From assembly GCA_039105265.1 (NCBI GenBank), contig JAPFFF010000489.1, forward strand, positions 1 through 21,684: 21,684 nt of DNA, read 5' to 3'. Within the stretch, counting starts at the first letter, position 1. Each line of letters opens with the position of its first letter. The position numbers and the translations under genes are program-made. The notes under the pieces are model-generated. The model was not told the origin of the DNA. It saw only the letters and a program-made list of their open reading frames with translations, and ran no database searches. Positions 8,699-20,911 of this stretch are shown here, piece by piece. The stretch is from Tritrichomonas musculus (taxonomy: Eukaryota; Parabasalia; Tritrichomonadida; Tritrichomonadidae).

Positions 8699-8966
8699 CA
8701 CCTTAATGCCGTTTTATACCACAATTATTTGAGTGGATTTTGATTTTTTTGACACCTTAAAAACGAATTTTTGCATCCACATTTTTCTTAAGAAAAAGTA
8801 GGAAATTGTGAGTGAGCCATTTTACACCTACATTATTGAAATGAATTTCTTATTTTCTGACACCTTAAAGATGGCCACGGGAATAAAAATTTATATCCTT
8901 TGAATTTTTTGCAAAATTGAGAGCATGCCATTCTATTCCCCAATAATTTTAGTGGAGTTGATTGTC
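8699..8966 (+). repeat. Three diverged internal repeats in the right half of the element
   Basis: CACCTTAA occurs at 8699-8706, 8753-8760 and 8861-8868; the last two are preceded by GA. Each is followed, at variable distance, by a related block: GCCGTTTTATACCACAATTA (from 8708), GCCATTTTACACCTACATTA (from 8816) and GCCATTCTATTCCCCAATAA (from 8927), each running into a weakly similar stretch (AGTGGATTT-like). Subterminal repeats like these often bind transposase. Confidence 0.55.
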
Positions 8967-8970
8967 AAAT

Positions 8971-9017
8971 CACCGTGGCCACTTTATTGAGAGCGTGGCC
9001 ACTTATCGACACTACTA
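8971..9017 (-). repeat. Right terminal inverted repeat with doubled GTGGCCAC site
   Basis: Inverted partner of 8024-8070. GTGGCCAC occurs at 8975-8982 and 8995-9002, again 20 bp apart. Confidence 0.88.
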
Positions 9018-9019
9018 TA
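9018..9019. other. Target-site duplication TA (right)
   Basis: Right-hand copy of the duplicated TA; unit sequence resumes at 9020. Confidence 0.9.
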
Positions 9020-9192
9020 TTTTATTTTTGGAATTGTATGTTTATATTTTCGTAAACCATTCATTATTTGTATGTATTGTGAATATTTCTGAGAGATTTA
9101 TATAAAAAATAAATCAAATAATCAATACAAAAAAGTGGAATAATGAAATCAATGAATCAATGAATTCATGAATTGCTTTCTTTTATATGTAT

Positions 9193-9346
9193 TATCATTT
9201 AACTGTTGTTATGGTAACCTTCATGATTATATAGCAAAGGTATTATGAATGATAATATTTTGGGGTTGTTTGTAAATTTTTCATATGTTTCGTTCAATTT
9301 ATCATTATTTTAATTATTGTATCCTTTTTGATTATATGGCAAAGGT
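9193..9346. repeat. Imperfect direct repeat pair, copy 2
   Basis: Same pair as 3804-3957, but here separated from the downstream gene by the 996-bp insertion, so it starts about 1,285 bp from the ATG. Confidence 0.6.
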
Positions 9347-10082
9347 GTAGTTAATTGTCTGTGAATAATTATAATTATATTAATTCTTTTTTTTGTCTCT
9401 TAAATCATTTTTTTGTGGATAATTTGCTTGTATGAATTTAATACGTGCTTAATTTTTGTCTTAGGCGTGTTTATTAAAATATTGATATATTTGAAATTCA
9501 CTGAATTTGAATCACGATGAATTCTTCTAGGTGTTTGTATATTAATATATATAAATACGGGTTTTGTTGTCTTTGGTAAATGGAATTAATGAAGTATTGT
9601 TCGGTTTTAAATAAAAATGAAGTAAAAAATGACTCTCTGAAATATTTTTATTTATTTCAAAAATATTGATAGTATATTCAATCATTTATATTTTTTATAT
9701 TTTTATTTTGACTTTTTATAATAAAAATATTCAATTTTTTATTGAATTATTTTCTGAAAATAATTATTTATTTTAATATATAAAAATATGTTTATCTCAA
9801 AGTTAATATATCAAAATAAATAAAATTGATGAAAAAGATAATAACACCATATTTATACTTAATCATAAACTCACAAAATTATCAACAAGCAATAAACACA
9901 ATATTTAAATATTATTTTAGCTAAAAAAAAGATTCATTCAAAAAAGCCCCCACTTTTTCTGGGAATATGTACAAATAAGTAAAAATATTACTCAATTGCC
10001 TTATATTTTAAAAGTGTTTAAATGAAAATTTTTATACTCTTTGGTATAAAAAATTATTTTACAGTCATTTGTGATAAAATAA

Positions 10083-10274
10083 ATCCCTGATTGCTATTTA
10101 AATCTAATTCAGAAATGCTGGTCAAGATATTTAAATGAACGTCCTTCAATTGATGAAATCATTGAGTTATTAAAAACACCTGATTTTATTGATCTTTTAG
10201 ATTAGAATGAAGAAAAACTTGAATATCTAAACTTTATTTTTGATTCAAATTGTGATAAATCAGGCACTTTTTGA
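10083..10274 (+). pseudogene. Kinase C-lobe fragment, inverted (copy 3)
   Basis: Copy of the 301-492 fragment, with the same internal TAG (10203-10205) and no difference seen. Confidence 0.75.
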
Positions 10275-11615
10275 ATATTTGTGATTATCGGCTTTCCAGT
10301 ATAATTAGTATAATTAGTATTAACTGATTTAAAAAGTTTTGGATGAAAAATCTTATTGAGAAAGATATTTTTTGTCGAAAGATTTCCATGGATAATGTTT
10401 TGATTATGTAAAAATGATGATAATTTTTTGCAATCTTGTCATTTCTGCCCTTTGTTTTCTTTTTTCTTTTTCATCTTTTTCTTTATCTTCTTGACTATTT
10501 TCTTCTATTTCTGCTTCATTGTTCAAATAATCATGAAGAGATGTATTTGGTGAATATTCACATACATATATTACTTTATTATATCCATTTAAATCAGTAT
10601 AATCAATTCCACTGAATTTGAGAATATTTGGATGTTCCATTTGATTGATAATTTGAATTTCATTTATTATATATTCTTTCTCTTTCATTGTTAGTTCTTG
10701 GATTTCTTTATTAAAAATTTTGCATAAATATGTGTGTTTAGTAGTCATATTTTCGATTTTGTATGGTTTTGAAAATGAATTATTGCTAATTTTATTAATC
10801 TTTCGATATTTTTTGATATCTATCTTTTTGATATTACCTAATTGGCCAAAAAATGATTCGTTTAGTGATATATAAAATTCAGCAATATTTTCAATATATC
10901 TATTGTATTCGTTTATATTAATATTATCTGAAATGAATGCTTGATTTGTTTCTAATTCATGAACTATTTTCGAAAATGAAGGACGTTCATTTGGATTTTC
11001 TGACCAACATAGTTCAATTAAATTCTTATAATATTCTGGAGTTGTTTGATTGATTTTTGGTCGACATCCTTTCAAAATAGCTTTTTCAATTTCAAGTTCT
11101 GAAAATGGAATATCATTTGTAATAATTTCATATATGATCATTGAAAAAGAGAAAATATCACTGCTTTTGCTGTATTTATGTTCTTTGATGACTTCTGGGG
11201 AAATATATCGTGTTTCACAAAAAATTTCATTAGGTTCTTAATATTGATGTTCATTGATGTTTTGAATATAATCAAATGAACTGATTTTCGGATATGAATT
11301 GTGATCTAAAAAAATACGGCCTGATGAGAGATTTCGATGAATTATATTCTGTGAATGAAGATATTTCATTCCTGATGCAATCCCATATATGATAATCAAC
11401 TTTTTAGTCTTATTCAATTTTATTGGTTCTCTCTTTTGTCTTTCTTTTTCTAATAAACCTTTCAATGATGTCTCTGAATATTCACTTATTATTGTTAGAT
11501 AATGTTCAAAATTAAAGTTATATGTGCTACACTCAATATATTTCAATATTGATGGAAATTGAAACTTTGATGCAATTAGAGGTGTCGAAATTTATAAAGA
11601 ATAAAATTCCGTCAT
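10202..11615 (-). pseudogene. Broken double protein-kinase-like gene (copy 3)
   Basis: Copy of 420-1833 with identical lesions. Open stretches are 11238-11546 and 10404-11141. Confidence 0.8.
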
Positions 11616-12053
11616 TATAAATATAAAATATTATTGAATTAGTAGATGTTATTTTCAAATATAAAATATTGCTTTCTAGTTAATATATATTAATTAGTAT
11701 AAAATTTTTCAAAGTTCGATATTACACTGATTTAAATCTTTGAAAAAATAGTCCTTATGATATATTTTGTATCCAATAATAAATTAATCTGCTCAAAATA
11801 ATATTATGTTAACTTTTATCTGGAAATATCATAAATATTATTTTATTTTTTCTGTTAAATTAAATGTTTCCAAACTAATAATTTAATATTTTATTTATTT
11901 AACTGTTTTTCAAATAATAATTAATCATATAATTATTTCTTATGAAGTTATTCTTGCGATAAATATTTTTATTTCATGAATTTTTTGTGAACATTTGAAA
12001 GGGTTATTTTTTGGATTTATCAATTACCTTGAAATGTTAAAAATCACTTTTTT

Positions 12054-12125
12054 TAGCGATCAATCTTTTGCGGGGCTGGAACCAGCCCCGTAAAAGATTG
12101 GTCGTTATGGGGGCGAAGCCCCCAT
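12054..12125 (+). other. GC-rich double hairpin (copy 3)
   Basis: Copy of 2272-2343, no difference seen. Confidence 0.6.
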
Positions 12126-12753
12126 TAAAAACATTTAAAATTTTTTCATTCTTTTAATATTATATATATCTTTTGAGAAATGTCTATAAAGCACAAAATA
12201 TTTAATTATTTCCAAAATACATTAACATATTAAACTGATAACTTTTTAAGACGCTCTTTTGAAATTTTATAAAAACATTTCTAACATTTGAAAAAAATAA
12301 TACTGTTTTCTTAAATTTTTATAAAATTGATCTTTCATATAAAATATCCAAAACCACTAGATATACATACTTAAATAAAATCTTTTTTTTAGTTTCTGAT
12401 TTGACTGAATTTCATACATATCTAAAAACTCAATCATATTTCGTTATTTCTAAAATTATTCTTATTAACCAATATAAAATATCGTTGCAACAGCACTTTT
12501 TTATAATAATTTCATATAGATGATATCTTCAATGATCTTTATCGCTGTTATCAAATATATATATTTGGAAATTATATATGCAAAATCGTCCTCCATTCCA
12601 AATTGTCAAATGGATAAGTCAAAAAAATATTTCTTCGTATTAATACCATTTTACACCTACTAATATAAAATGAAAAGAAAAATAAAAAATTATATGGCTT
12701 TCTATCTTTATTTATAATACAATATCTATATCTATTAATGTGAAACAGATCAA

Positions 12754-13296
12754 TTAGTTAGTAATAAGATCATTGAAAAGGAAATTATTATCATTCTCGT
12801 CATCGAAAAATGAATTCATTTTGGCATATCCTTTGCCATTCCTCTTTTTATTTAATTGCTTGATTGTATTTTTGTTCGTATAAGGCATTTCCTGTGTCAA
12901 TGTGAATTGGATTTCAAACTTCCCAACTGTTTTACGATCAGAGCCTTTCTTGCCTGATCGTTGAACTGGCTCTAGGAGTTTTATTGTTTTCATTTCTGTG
13001 TTGGTAATATCATTGAATTTGGTCGGGATTTGATCTTTTAGAATAACGGCCGATGCAAAAATTGGATCTTTCTGCGAAAAACTTTTCTTCCTCATAACAA
13101 TTAAGATTCTTTCCGTTTTTTCATTGATCTTGACTGAAAAGAATGGACGAGTTGTTTGCATCTTTTTAGCTTCAAAGGAGAAAGCTTGTTTTTCACCACT
13201 TGGAAGTGTTGTAACACTAACACGGAGAGTGTCATTATCTTGAACAATTCCTTTCTGGAGTTCAAAGGATTGCATTTGGATGTTTAAGCAAAGCAT
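12754..13296 (-). CDS. 180-residue beta-rich protein, possibly C2-like (copy 3)
   Basis: Protein and flanks identical to the copy at 2972-3514; the upstream region is uninterrupted. Confidence 0.85.
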   Translation of the reverse strand: MLCLNIQMQSFELQKGIVQDNDTLRVSVTTLPSGEKQAFSFEAKKMQTTRPFFSVKINEKTERILIVMRKKSFSQKDPIFASAVILKDQIPTKFNDITNTEMKTIKLLEPVQRSGKKGSDRKTVGKFEIQFTLTQEMPYTNKNTIKQLNKKRNGKGYAKMNSFFDDENDNNFLFNDLITN

Positions 13297-13306
13297 TTTA
13301 TATAAA

Positions 13307-13316
13307 AATGATGTGA
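13307..13316 (-). promoter_or_regulatory. Candidate initiator (copy 3)
   Basis: Same pair of overlapping TCA-Py motifs as at 3525-3534. Confidence 0.55.
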
Positions 13317-13585
13317 TTTTATGTGAATTCGTTTTTATACTATTACTTCAATTTTTGAGTATTTATTTTCTTTATTTATTTACATAATTAACTCAATATT
13401 ATTTTTTATGTATTTTATTTTTGGAATTGTATGTTTATATTTTCGTAAACCATTCATTATTTGTATGTATTGTGAATATTTCTGAGAGATTTATATAAAA
13501 AATAAATCAAATAATCAATACAAAAAAGTGGAATAATGAAATCAATGAATCAATGAATTCATGAATTGCTTTCTTTTATATGTAT

Positions 13586-13739
13586 TATCATTTAACTGTT
13601 GTTATGGTAACCTTCATGATTATATAGCAAAGGTATTATGAATGATAATATTTTGGGGTTGTTTGTAAATTTTTCATATGTTTCGTTCAATTTATCATTA
13701 TTTTAATTATTGTATCCTTTTTGATTATATGGCAAAGGT
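13586..13739. repeat. Imperfect direct repeat pair, copy 3
   Basis: Same pair as 3804-3957, in the uninterrupted arrangement. Confidence 0.6.
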
Positions 13740-14475
13740 GTAGTTAATTGTCTGTGAATAATTATAATTATATTAATTCTTTTTTTTGTCTCTTAAATCA
13801 TTTTTTTGTGGATAATTTGCTTGTATGAATTTAATACGTGCTTAATTTTTGTCTTAGGCGTGTTTATTAAAATATTGATATATTTGAAATTCACTGAATT
13901 TGAATCACGATGAATTCTTCTAGGTGTTTGTATATTAATATATATAAATACGGGTTTTGTTGTCTTTGGTAAATGGAATTAATGAAGTATTGTTCGGTTT
14001 TAAATAAAAATGAAGTAAAAAATGACTCTCTGAAATATTTTTATTTATTTCAAAAATATTGATAGTATATTCAATCATTTATATTTTTTATATTTTTATT
14101 TTGACTTTTTATAATAAAAATATTCAATTTTTTATTGAATTATTTTCTGAAAATAATTATTTATTTTAATATATAAAAATATGTTTATCTCAAAGTTAAT
14201 ATATCAAAATAAATAAAATTGATGAAAAAGATAATAACACCATATTTATACTTAATCATAAACTCACAAAATTATCAACAAGCAATAAACACAATATTTA
14301 AATATTATTTTAGCTAAAAAAAAGATTCATTCAAAAAAGCCCCCACTTTTTCTGGGAATATGTACAAATAAGTAAAAATATTACTCAATTGCCTTATATT
14401 TTAAAAGTGTTTAAATGAAAATTTTTATACTCTTTGGTATAAAAAATTATTTTACAGTCATTTGTGATAAAATAA

Positions 14476-14667
14476 ATCCCTGATTGCTATTTAAATCTAA
14501 TTCAGAAATGCTGGTCAAGATATTTAAATGAACGTCCTTCAATTGATGAAATCATTGAGTTATTAAAAACACCTGATTTTATTGATCTTTTAGATTAGAA
14601 TGAAGAAAAACTTGAATATCTAAACTTTATTTTTGATTCAAATTGTGATAAATCAGGCACTTTTTGA
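14476..14667 (+). pseudogene. Kinase C-lobe fragment, inverted (copy 4)
   Basis: Copy of the 301-492 fragment, with the same internal TAG (14596-14598) and no difference seen. Confidence 0.75.
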
Positions 14668-16008
14668 ATATTTGTGATTATCGGCTTTCCAGTATAATTA
14701 GTATAATTAGTATTAACTGATTTAAAAAGTTTTGGATGAAAAATCTTATTGAGAAAGATATTTTTTGTCGAAAGATTTCCATGGATAATGTTTTGATTAT
14801 GTAAAAATGATGATAATTTTTTGCAATCTTGTCATTTCTGCCCTTTGTTTTCTTTTTTCTTTTTCATCTTTTTCTTTATCTTCTTGACTATTTTCTTCTA
14901 TTTCTGCTTCATTGTTCAAATAATCATGAAGAGATGTATTTGGTGAATATTCACATACATATATTACTTTATTATATCCATTTAAATCAGTATAATCAAT
15001 TCCACTGAATTTGAGAATATTTGGATGTTCCATTTGATTGATAATTTGAATTTCATTTATTATATATTCTTTCTCTTTCATTGTTAGTTCTTGGATTTCT
15101 TTATTAAAAATTTTGCATAAATATGTGTGTTTAGTAGTCATATTTTCGATTTTGTATGGTTTTGAAAATGAATTATTGCTAATTTTATTAATCTTTCGAT
15201 ATTTTTTGATATCTATCTTTTTGATATTACCTAATTGGCCAAAAAATGATTCGTTTAGTGATATATAAAATTCAGCAATATTTTCAATATATCTATTGTA
15301 TTCGTTTATATTAATATTATCTGAAATGAATGCTTGATTTGTTTCTAATTCATGAACTATTTTCGAAAATGAAGGACGTTCATTTGGATTTTCTGACCAA
15401 CATAGTTCAATTAAATTCTTATAATATTCTGGAGTTGTTTGATTGATTTTTGGTCGACATCCTTTCAAAATAGCTTTTTCAATTTCAAGTTCTGAAAATG
15501 GAATATCATTTGTAATAATTTCATATATGATCATTGAAAAAGAGAAAATATCACTGCTTTTGCTGTATTTATGTTCTTTGATGACTTCTGGGGAAATATA
15601 TCGTGTTTCACAAAAAATTTCATTAGGTTCTTAATATTGATGTTCATTGATGTTTTGAATATAATCAAATGAACTGATTTTCGGATATGAATTGTGATCT
15701 AAAAAAATACGGCCTGATGAGAGATTTCGATGAATTATATTCTGTGAATGAAGATATTTCATTCCTGATGCAATCCCATATATGATAATCAACTTTTTAG
15801 TCTTATTCAATTTTATTGGTTCTCTCTTTTGTCTTTCTTTTTCTAATAAACCTTTCAATGATGTCTCTGAATATTCACTTATTATTGTTAGATAATGTTC
15901 AAAATTAAAGTTATATGTGCTACACTCAATATATTTCAATATTGATGGAAATTGAAACTTTGATGCAATTAGAGGTGTCGAAATTTATAAAGAATAAAAT
16001 TCCGTCAT
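14595..16008 (-). pseudogene. Broken double protein-kinase-like gene (copy 4)
   Basis: Copy of 420-1833 with identical lesions. Open stretches are 15631-15939 and 14797-15534. Confidence 0.8.
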
Positions 16009-16446
16009 TATAAATATAAAATATTATTGAATTAGTAGATGTTATTTTCAAATATAAAATATTGCTTTCTAGTTAATATATATTAATTAGTATAAAATTT
16101 TTCAAAGTTCGATATTACACTGATTTAAATCTTTGAAAAAATAGTCCTTATGATATATTTTGTATCCAATAATAAATTAATCTGCTCAAAATAATATTAT
16201 GTTAACTTTTATCTGGAAATATCATAAATATTATTTTATTTTTTCTGTTAAATTAAATGTTTCCAAACTAATAATTTAATATTTTATTTATTTAACTGTT
16301 TTTCAAATAATAATTAATCATATAATTATTTCTTATGAAGTTATTCTTGCGATAAATATTTTTATTTCATGAATTTTTTGTGAACATTTGAAAGGGTTAT
16401 TTTTTGGATTTATCAATTACCTTGAAATGTTAAAAATCACTTTTTT

Positions 16447-16518
16447 TAGCGATCAATCTTTTGCGGGGCTGGAACCAGCCCCGTAAAAGATTGGTCGTTA
16501 TGGGGGCGAAGCCCCCAT
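16447..16518 (+). other. GC-rich double hairpin (copy 4)
   Basis: Copy of 2272-2343, no difference seen. Confidence 0.6.
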
Positions 16519-17146
16519 TAAAAACATTTAAAATTTTTTCATTCTTTTAATATTATATATATCTTTTGAGAAATGTCTATAAAGCACAAAATATTTAATT
16601 ATTTCCAAAATACATTAACATATTAAACTGATAACTTTTTAAGACGCTCTTTTGAAATTTTATAAAAACATTTCTAACATTTGAAAAAAATAATACTGTT
16701 TTCTTAAATTTTTATAAAATTGATCTTTCATATAAAATATCCAAAACCACTAGATATACATACTTAAATAAAATCTTTTTTTTAGTTTCTGATTTGACTG
16801 AATTTCATACATATCTAAAAACTCAATCATATTTCGTTATTTCTAAAATTATTCTTATTAACCAATATAAAATATCGTTGCAACAGCACTTTTTTATAAT
16901 AATTTCATATAGATGATATCTTCAATGATCTTTATCGCTGTTATCAAATATATATATTTGGAAATTATATATGCAAAATCGTCCTCCATTCCAAATTGTC
17001 AAATGGATAAGTCAAAAAAATATTTCTTCGTATTAATACCATTTTACACCTACTAATATAAAATGAAAAGAAAAATAAAAAATTATATGGCTTTCTATCT
17101 TTATTTATAATACAATATCTATATCTATTAATGTGAAACAGATCAA

Positions 17147-17689
17147 TTAGTTAGTAATAAGATCATTGAAAAGGAAATTATTATCATTCTCGTCATCGAA
17201 AAATGAATTCATTTTGGCATATCCTTTGCCATTCCTCTTTTTATTTAATTGCTTGATTGTATTTTTGTTCGTATAAGGCATTTCCTGTGTCAATGTGAAT
17301 TGGATTTCAAACTTCCCAACTGTTTTACGATCAGAGCCTTTCTTGCCTGATCGTTGAACTGGCTCTAGGAGTTTTATTGTTTTCATTTCTGTGTTGGTAA
17401 TATCATTGAATTTGGTCGGGATTTGATCTTTTAGAATAACGGCCGATGCAAAAATTGGATCTTTCTGCGAAAAACTTTTCTTCCTCATAACAATTAAGAT
17501 TCTTTCCGTTTTTTCATTGATCTTGACTGAAAAGAATGGACGAGTTGTTTGCATCTTTTTAGCTTCAAAGGAGAAAGCTTGTTTTTCACCACTTGGAAGT
17601 GTTGTAACACTAACACGGAGAGTGTCATTATCTTGAACAATTCCTTTCTGGAGTTCAAAGGATTGCATTTGGATGTTTAAGCAAAGCAT
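17147..17689 (-). CDS. 180-residue beta-rich protein, possibly C2-like (copy 4)
   Basis: Protein and flanks identical to the copy at 2972-3514; the upstream region is uninterrupted. Confidence 0.85.
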   Translation of the reverse strand: MLCLNIQMQSFELQKGIVQDNDTLRVSVTTLPSGEKQAFSFEAKKMQTTRPFFSVKINEKTERILIVMRKKSFSQKDPIFASAVILKDQIPTKFNDITNTEMKTIKLLEPVQRSGKKGSDRKTVGKFEIQFTLTQEMPYTNKNTIKQLNKKRNGKGYAKMNSFFDDENDNNFLFNDLITN

Positions 17690-17699
17690 TTTATATAAA

Positions 17700-17709
17700 A
17701 ATGATGTGA
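17700..17709 (-). promoter_or_regulatory. Candidate initiator (copy 4)
   Basis: Same pair of overlapping TCA-Py motifs as at 3525-3534. Confidence 0.55.
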
Positions 17710-17978
17710 TTTTATGTGAATTCGTTTTTATACTATTACTTCAATTTTTGAGTATTTATTTTCTTTATTTATTTACATAATTAACTCAATATTATTTTTT
17801 ATGTATTTTATTTTTGGAATTGTATGTTTATATTTTCGTAAACCATTCATTATTTGTATGTATTGTGAATATTTCTGAGAGATTTATATAAAAAATAAAT
17901 CAAATAATCAATACAAAAAAGTGGAATAATGAAATCAATGAATCAATGAATTCATGAATTGCTTTCTTTTATATGTAT

Positions 17979-18132
17979 TATCATTTAACTGTTGTTATGG
18001 TAACCTTCATGATTATATAGCAAAGGTATTATGAATGATAATATTTTGGGGTTGTTTGTAAATTTTTCATATGTTTCGTTCAATTTATCATTATTTTAAT
18101 TATTGTATCCTTTTTGATTATATGGCAAAGGT
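17979..18132. repeat. Imperfect direct repeat pair, copy 4
   Basis: Same pair as 3804-3957, in the uninterrupted arrangement. Confidence 0.6.
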
Positions 18133-18868
18133 GTAGTTAATTGTCTGTGAATAATTATAATTATATTAATTCTTTTTTTTGTCTCTTAAATCATTTTTTT
18201 GTGGATAATTTGCTTGTATGAATTTAATACGTGCTTAATTTTTGTCTTAGGCGTGTTTATTAAAATATTGATATATTTGAAATTCACTGAATTTGAATCA
18301 CGATGAATTCTTCTAGGTGTTTGTATATTAATATATATAAATACGGGTTTTGTTGTCTTTGGTAAATGGAATTAATGAAGTATTGTTCGGTTTTAAATAA
18401 AAATGAAGTAAAAAATGACTCTCTGAAATATTTTTATTTATTTCAAAAATATTGATAGTATATTCAATCATTTATATTTTTTATATTTTTATTTTGACTT
18501 TTTATAATAAAAATATTCAATTTTTTATTGAATTATTTTCTGAAAATAATTATTTATTTTAATATATAAAAATATGTTTATCTCAAAGTTAATATATCAA
18601 AATAAATAAAATTGATGAAAAAGATAATAACACCATATTTATACTTAATCATAAACTCACAAAATTATCAACAAGCAATAAACACAATATTTAAATATTA
18701 TTTTAGCTAAAAAAAAGATTCATTCAAAAAAGCCCCCACTTTTTCTGGGAATATGTACAAATAAGTAAAAATATTACTCAATTGCCTTATATTTTAAAAG
18801 TGTTTAAATGAAAATTTTTATACTCTTTGGTATAAAAAATTATTTTACAGTCATTTGTGATAAAATAA

Positions 18869-19060
18869 ATCCCTGATTGCTATTTAAATCTAATTCAGAA
18901 ATGCTGGTCAAGATATTTAAATGAACGTCCTTCAATTGATGAAATCATTGAGTTATTAAAAACACCTGATTTTATTGATCTTTTAGATTAGAATGAAGAA
19001 AAACTTGAATATCTAAACTTTATTTTTGATTCAAATTGTGATAAATCAGGCACTTTTTGA
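18869..19060 (+). pseudogene. Kinase C-lobe fragment, inverted (copy 5)
   Basis: Copy of the 301-492 fragment, with the same internal TAG (18989-18991) and no difference seen. Confidence 0.75.
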
Positions 19061-20401
19061 ATATTTGTGATTATCGGCTTTCCAGTATAATTAGTATAAT
19101 TAGTATTAACTGATTTAAAAAGTTTTGGATGAAAAATCTTATTGAGAAAGATATTTTTTGTCGAAAGATTTCCATGGATAATGTTTTGATTATGTAAAAA
19201 TGATGATAATTTTTTGCAATCTTGTCATTTCTGCCCTTTGTTTTCTTTTTTCTTTTTCATCTTTTTCTTTATCTTCTTGACTATTTTCTTCTATTTCTGC
19301 TTCATTGTTCAAATAATCATGAAGAGATGTATTTGGTGAATATTCACATACATATATTACTTTATTATATCCATTTAAATCAGTATAATCAATTCCACTG
19401 AATTTGAGAATATTTGGATGTTCCATTTGATTGATAATTTGAATTTCATTTATTATATATTCTTTCTCTTTCATTGTTAGTTCTTGGATTTCTTTATTAA
19501 AAATTTTGCATAAATATGTGTGTTTAGTAGTCATATTTTCGATTTTGTATGGTTTTGAAAATGAATTATTGCTAATTTTATTAATCTTTCGATATTTTTT
19601 GATATCTATCTTTTTGATATTACCTAATTGGCCAAAAAATGATTCGTTTAGTGATATATAAAATTCAGCAATATTTTCAATATATCTATTGTATTCGTTT
19701 ATATTAATATTATCTGAAATGAATGCTTGATTTGTTTCTAATTCATGAACTATTTTCGAAAATGAAGGACGTTCATTTGGATTTTCTGACCAACATAGTT
19801 CAATTAAATTCTTATAATATTCTGGAGTTGTTTGATTGATTTTTGGTCGACATCCTTTCAAAATAGCTTTTTCAATTTCAAGTTCTGAAAATGGAATATC
19901 ATTTGTAATAATTTCATATATGATCATTGAAAAAGAGAAAATATCACTGCTTTTGCTGTATTTATGTTCTTTGATGACTTCTGGGGAAATATATCGTGTT
20001 TCACAAAAAATTTCATTAGGTTCTTAATATTGATGTTCATTGATGTTTTGAATATAATCAAATGAACTGATTTTCGGATATGAATTGTGATCTAAAAAAA
20101 TACGGCCTGATGAGAGATTTCGATGAATTATATTCTGTGAATGAAGATATTTCATTCCTGATGCAATCCCATATATGATAATCAACTTTTTAGTCTTATT
20201 CAATTTTATTGGTTCTCTCTTTTGTCTTTCTTTTTCTAATAAACCTTTCAATGATGTCTCTGAATATTCACTTATTATTGTTAGATAATGTTCAAAATTA
20301 AAGTTATATGTGCTACACTCAATATATTTCAATATTGATGGAAATTGAAACTTTGATGCAATTAGAGGTGTCGAAATTTATAAAGAATAAAATTCCGTCA
20401 T
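18988..20401 (-). pseudogene. Broken double protein-kinase-like gene (copy 5)
   Basis: Copy of 420-1833 with identical lesions. Open stretches are 20024-20332 and 19190-19927. Confidence 0.8.
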
Positions 20402-20839
20402 TATAAATATAAAATATTATTGAATTAGTAGATGTTATTTTCAAATATAAAATATTGCTTTCTAGTTAATATATATTAATTAGTATAAAATTTTTCAAAG
20501 TTCGATATTACACTGATTTAAATCTTTGAAAAAATAGTCCTTATGATATATTTTGTATCCAATAATAAATTAATCTGCTCAAAATAATATTATGTTAACT
20601 TTTATCTGGAAATATCATAAATATTATTTTATTTTTTCTGTTAAATTAAATGTTTCCAAACTAATAATTTAATATTTTATTTATTTAACTGTTTTTCAAA
20701 TAATAATTAATCATATAATTATTTCTTATGAAGTTATTCTTGCGATAAATATTTTTATTTCATGAATTTTTTGTGAACATTTGAAAGGGTTATTTTTTGG
20801 ATTTATCAATTACCTTGAAATGTTAAAAATCACTTTTTT

Positions 20840-20911
20840 TAGCGATCAATCTTTTGCGGGGCTGGAACCAGCCCCGTAAAAGATTGGTCGTTATGGGGGC
20901 GAAGCCCCCAT
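20840..20911 (+). other. GC-rich double hairpin (copy 5)
   Basis: Copy of 2272-2343, no difference seen. Confidence 0.6.

Larger units (their letters stand above)
8024..9017. mobile_element. MITE-like non-autonomous DNA transposon, TA target (994 bp)
   Basis: Comparison with the empty site in copy 1 (TA at 3629-3630) places the boundaries exactly: TA at 8022-8023 and again at 9018-9019 flank a 994-bp insert with inverted ends. Both ends begin TAGTAGTGTC. The inverted repeats are 47 bp with two mismatches. A duplicated TA dinucleotide is the mark of the Tc1/mariner (IS630-like) group, members of which occur in trichomonads; the family call rests on target type alone. No transposase-sized frame exists, so it would have to be moved by a protein from elsewhere. 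The right half carries three diverged internal repeats beginning with CACCTTAA. High similarity of the two ends and presence in one array copy suggest recent movement. Confidence 0.9.
4394..9782. repeat. Tandem repeat unit, copy 2, carrying a 996-bp insertion
   Basis: Same unit as copy 1 but 5,389 bp long. The extra 996 bp are one 994-bp mobile element plus a duplicated TA. Sequence on both sides of the insertion (up to 8023 and from 9020) continues the unit without any other change seen. This is the only copy in the window with a distinguishing mark. Confidence 0.97.
9783..14175. repeat. Tandem repeat unit, copy 3
   Basis: 4,393-bp unit with the uninterrupted (empty) insertion site at 13411-13412. 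Landmarks are offset from copy 1 by exactly 9,782 bp. Confidence 0.97.
14176..18568. repeat. Tandem repeat unit, copy 4
   Basis: 4,393-bp unit with the empty insertion site at 17804-17805. Landmarks are offset from copy 1 by exactly 14,175 bp. Confidence 0.97.

Noticed and set aside
8024-9017. Retroelement, LINE/SINE or Polinton fragment
   Set aside because: The TA duplication and short inverted ends fit a cut-and-paste DNA transposon. There is no poly-A tail, no long direct repeat, and no 5-6-bp duplication.
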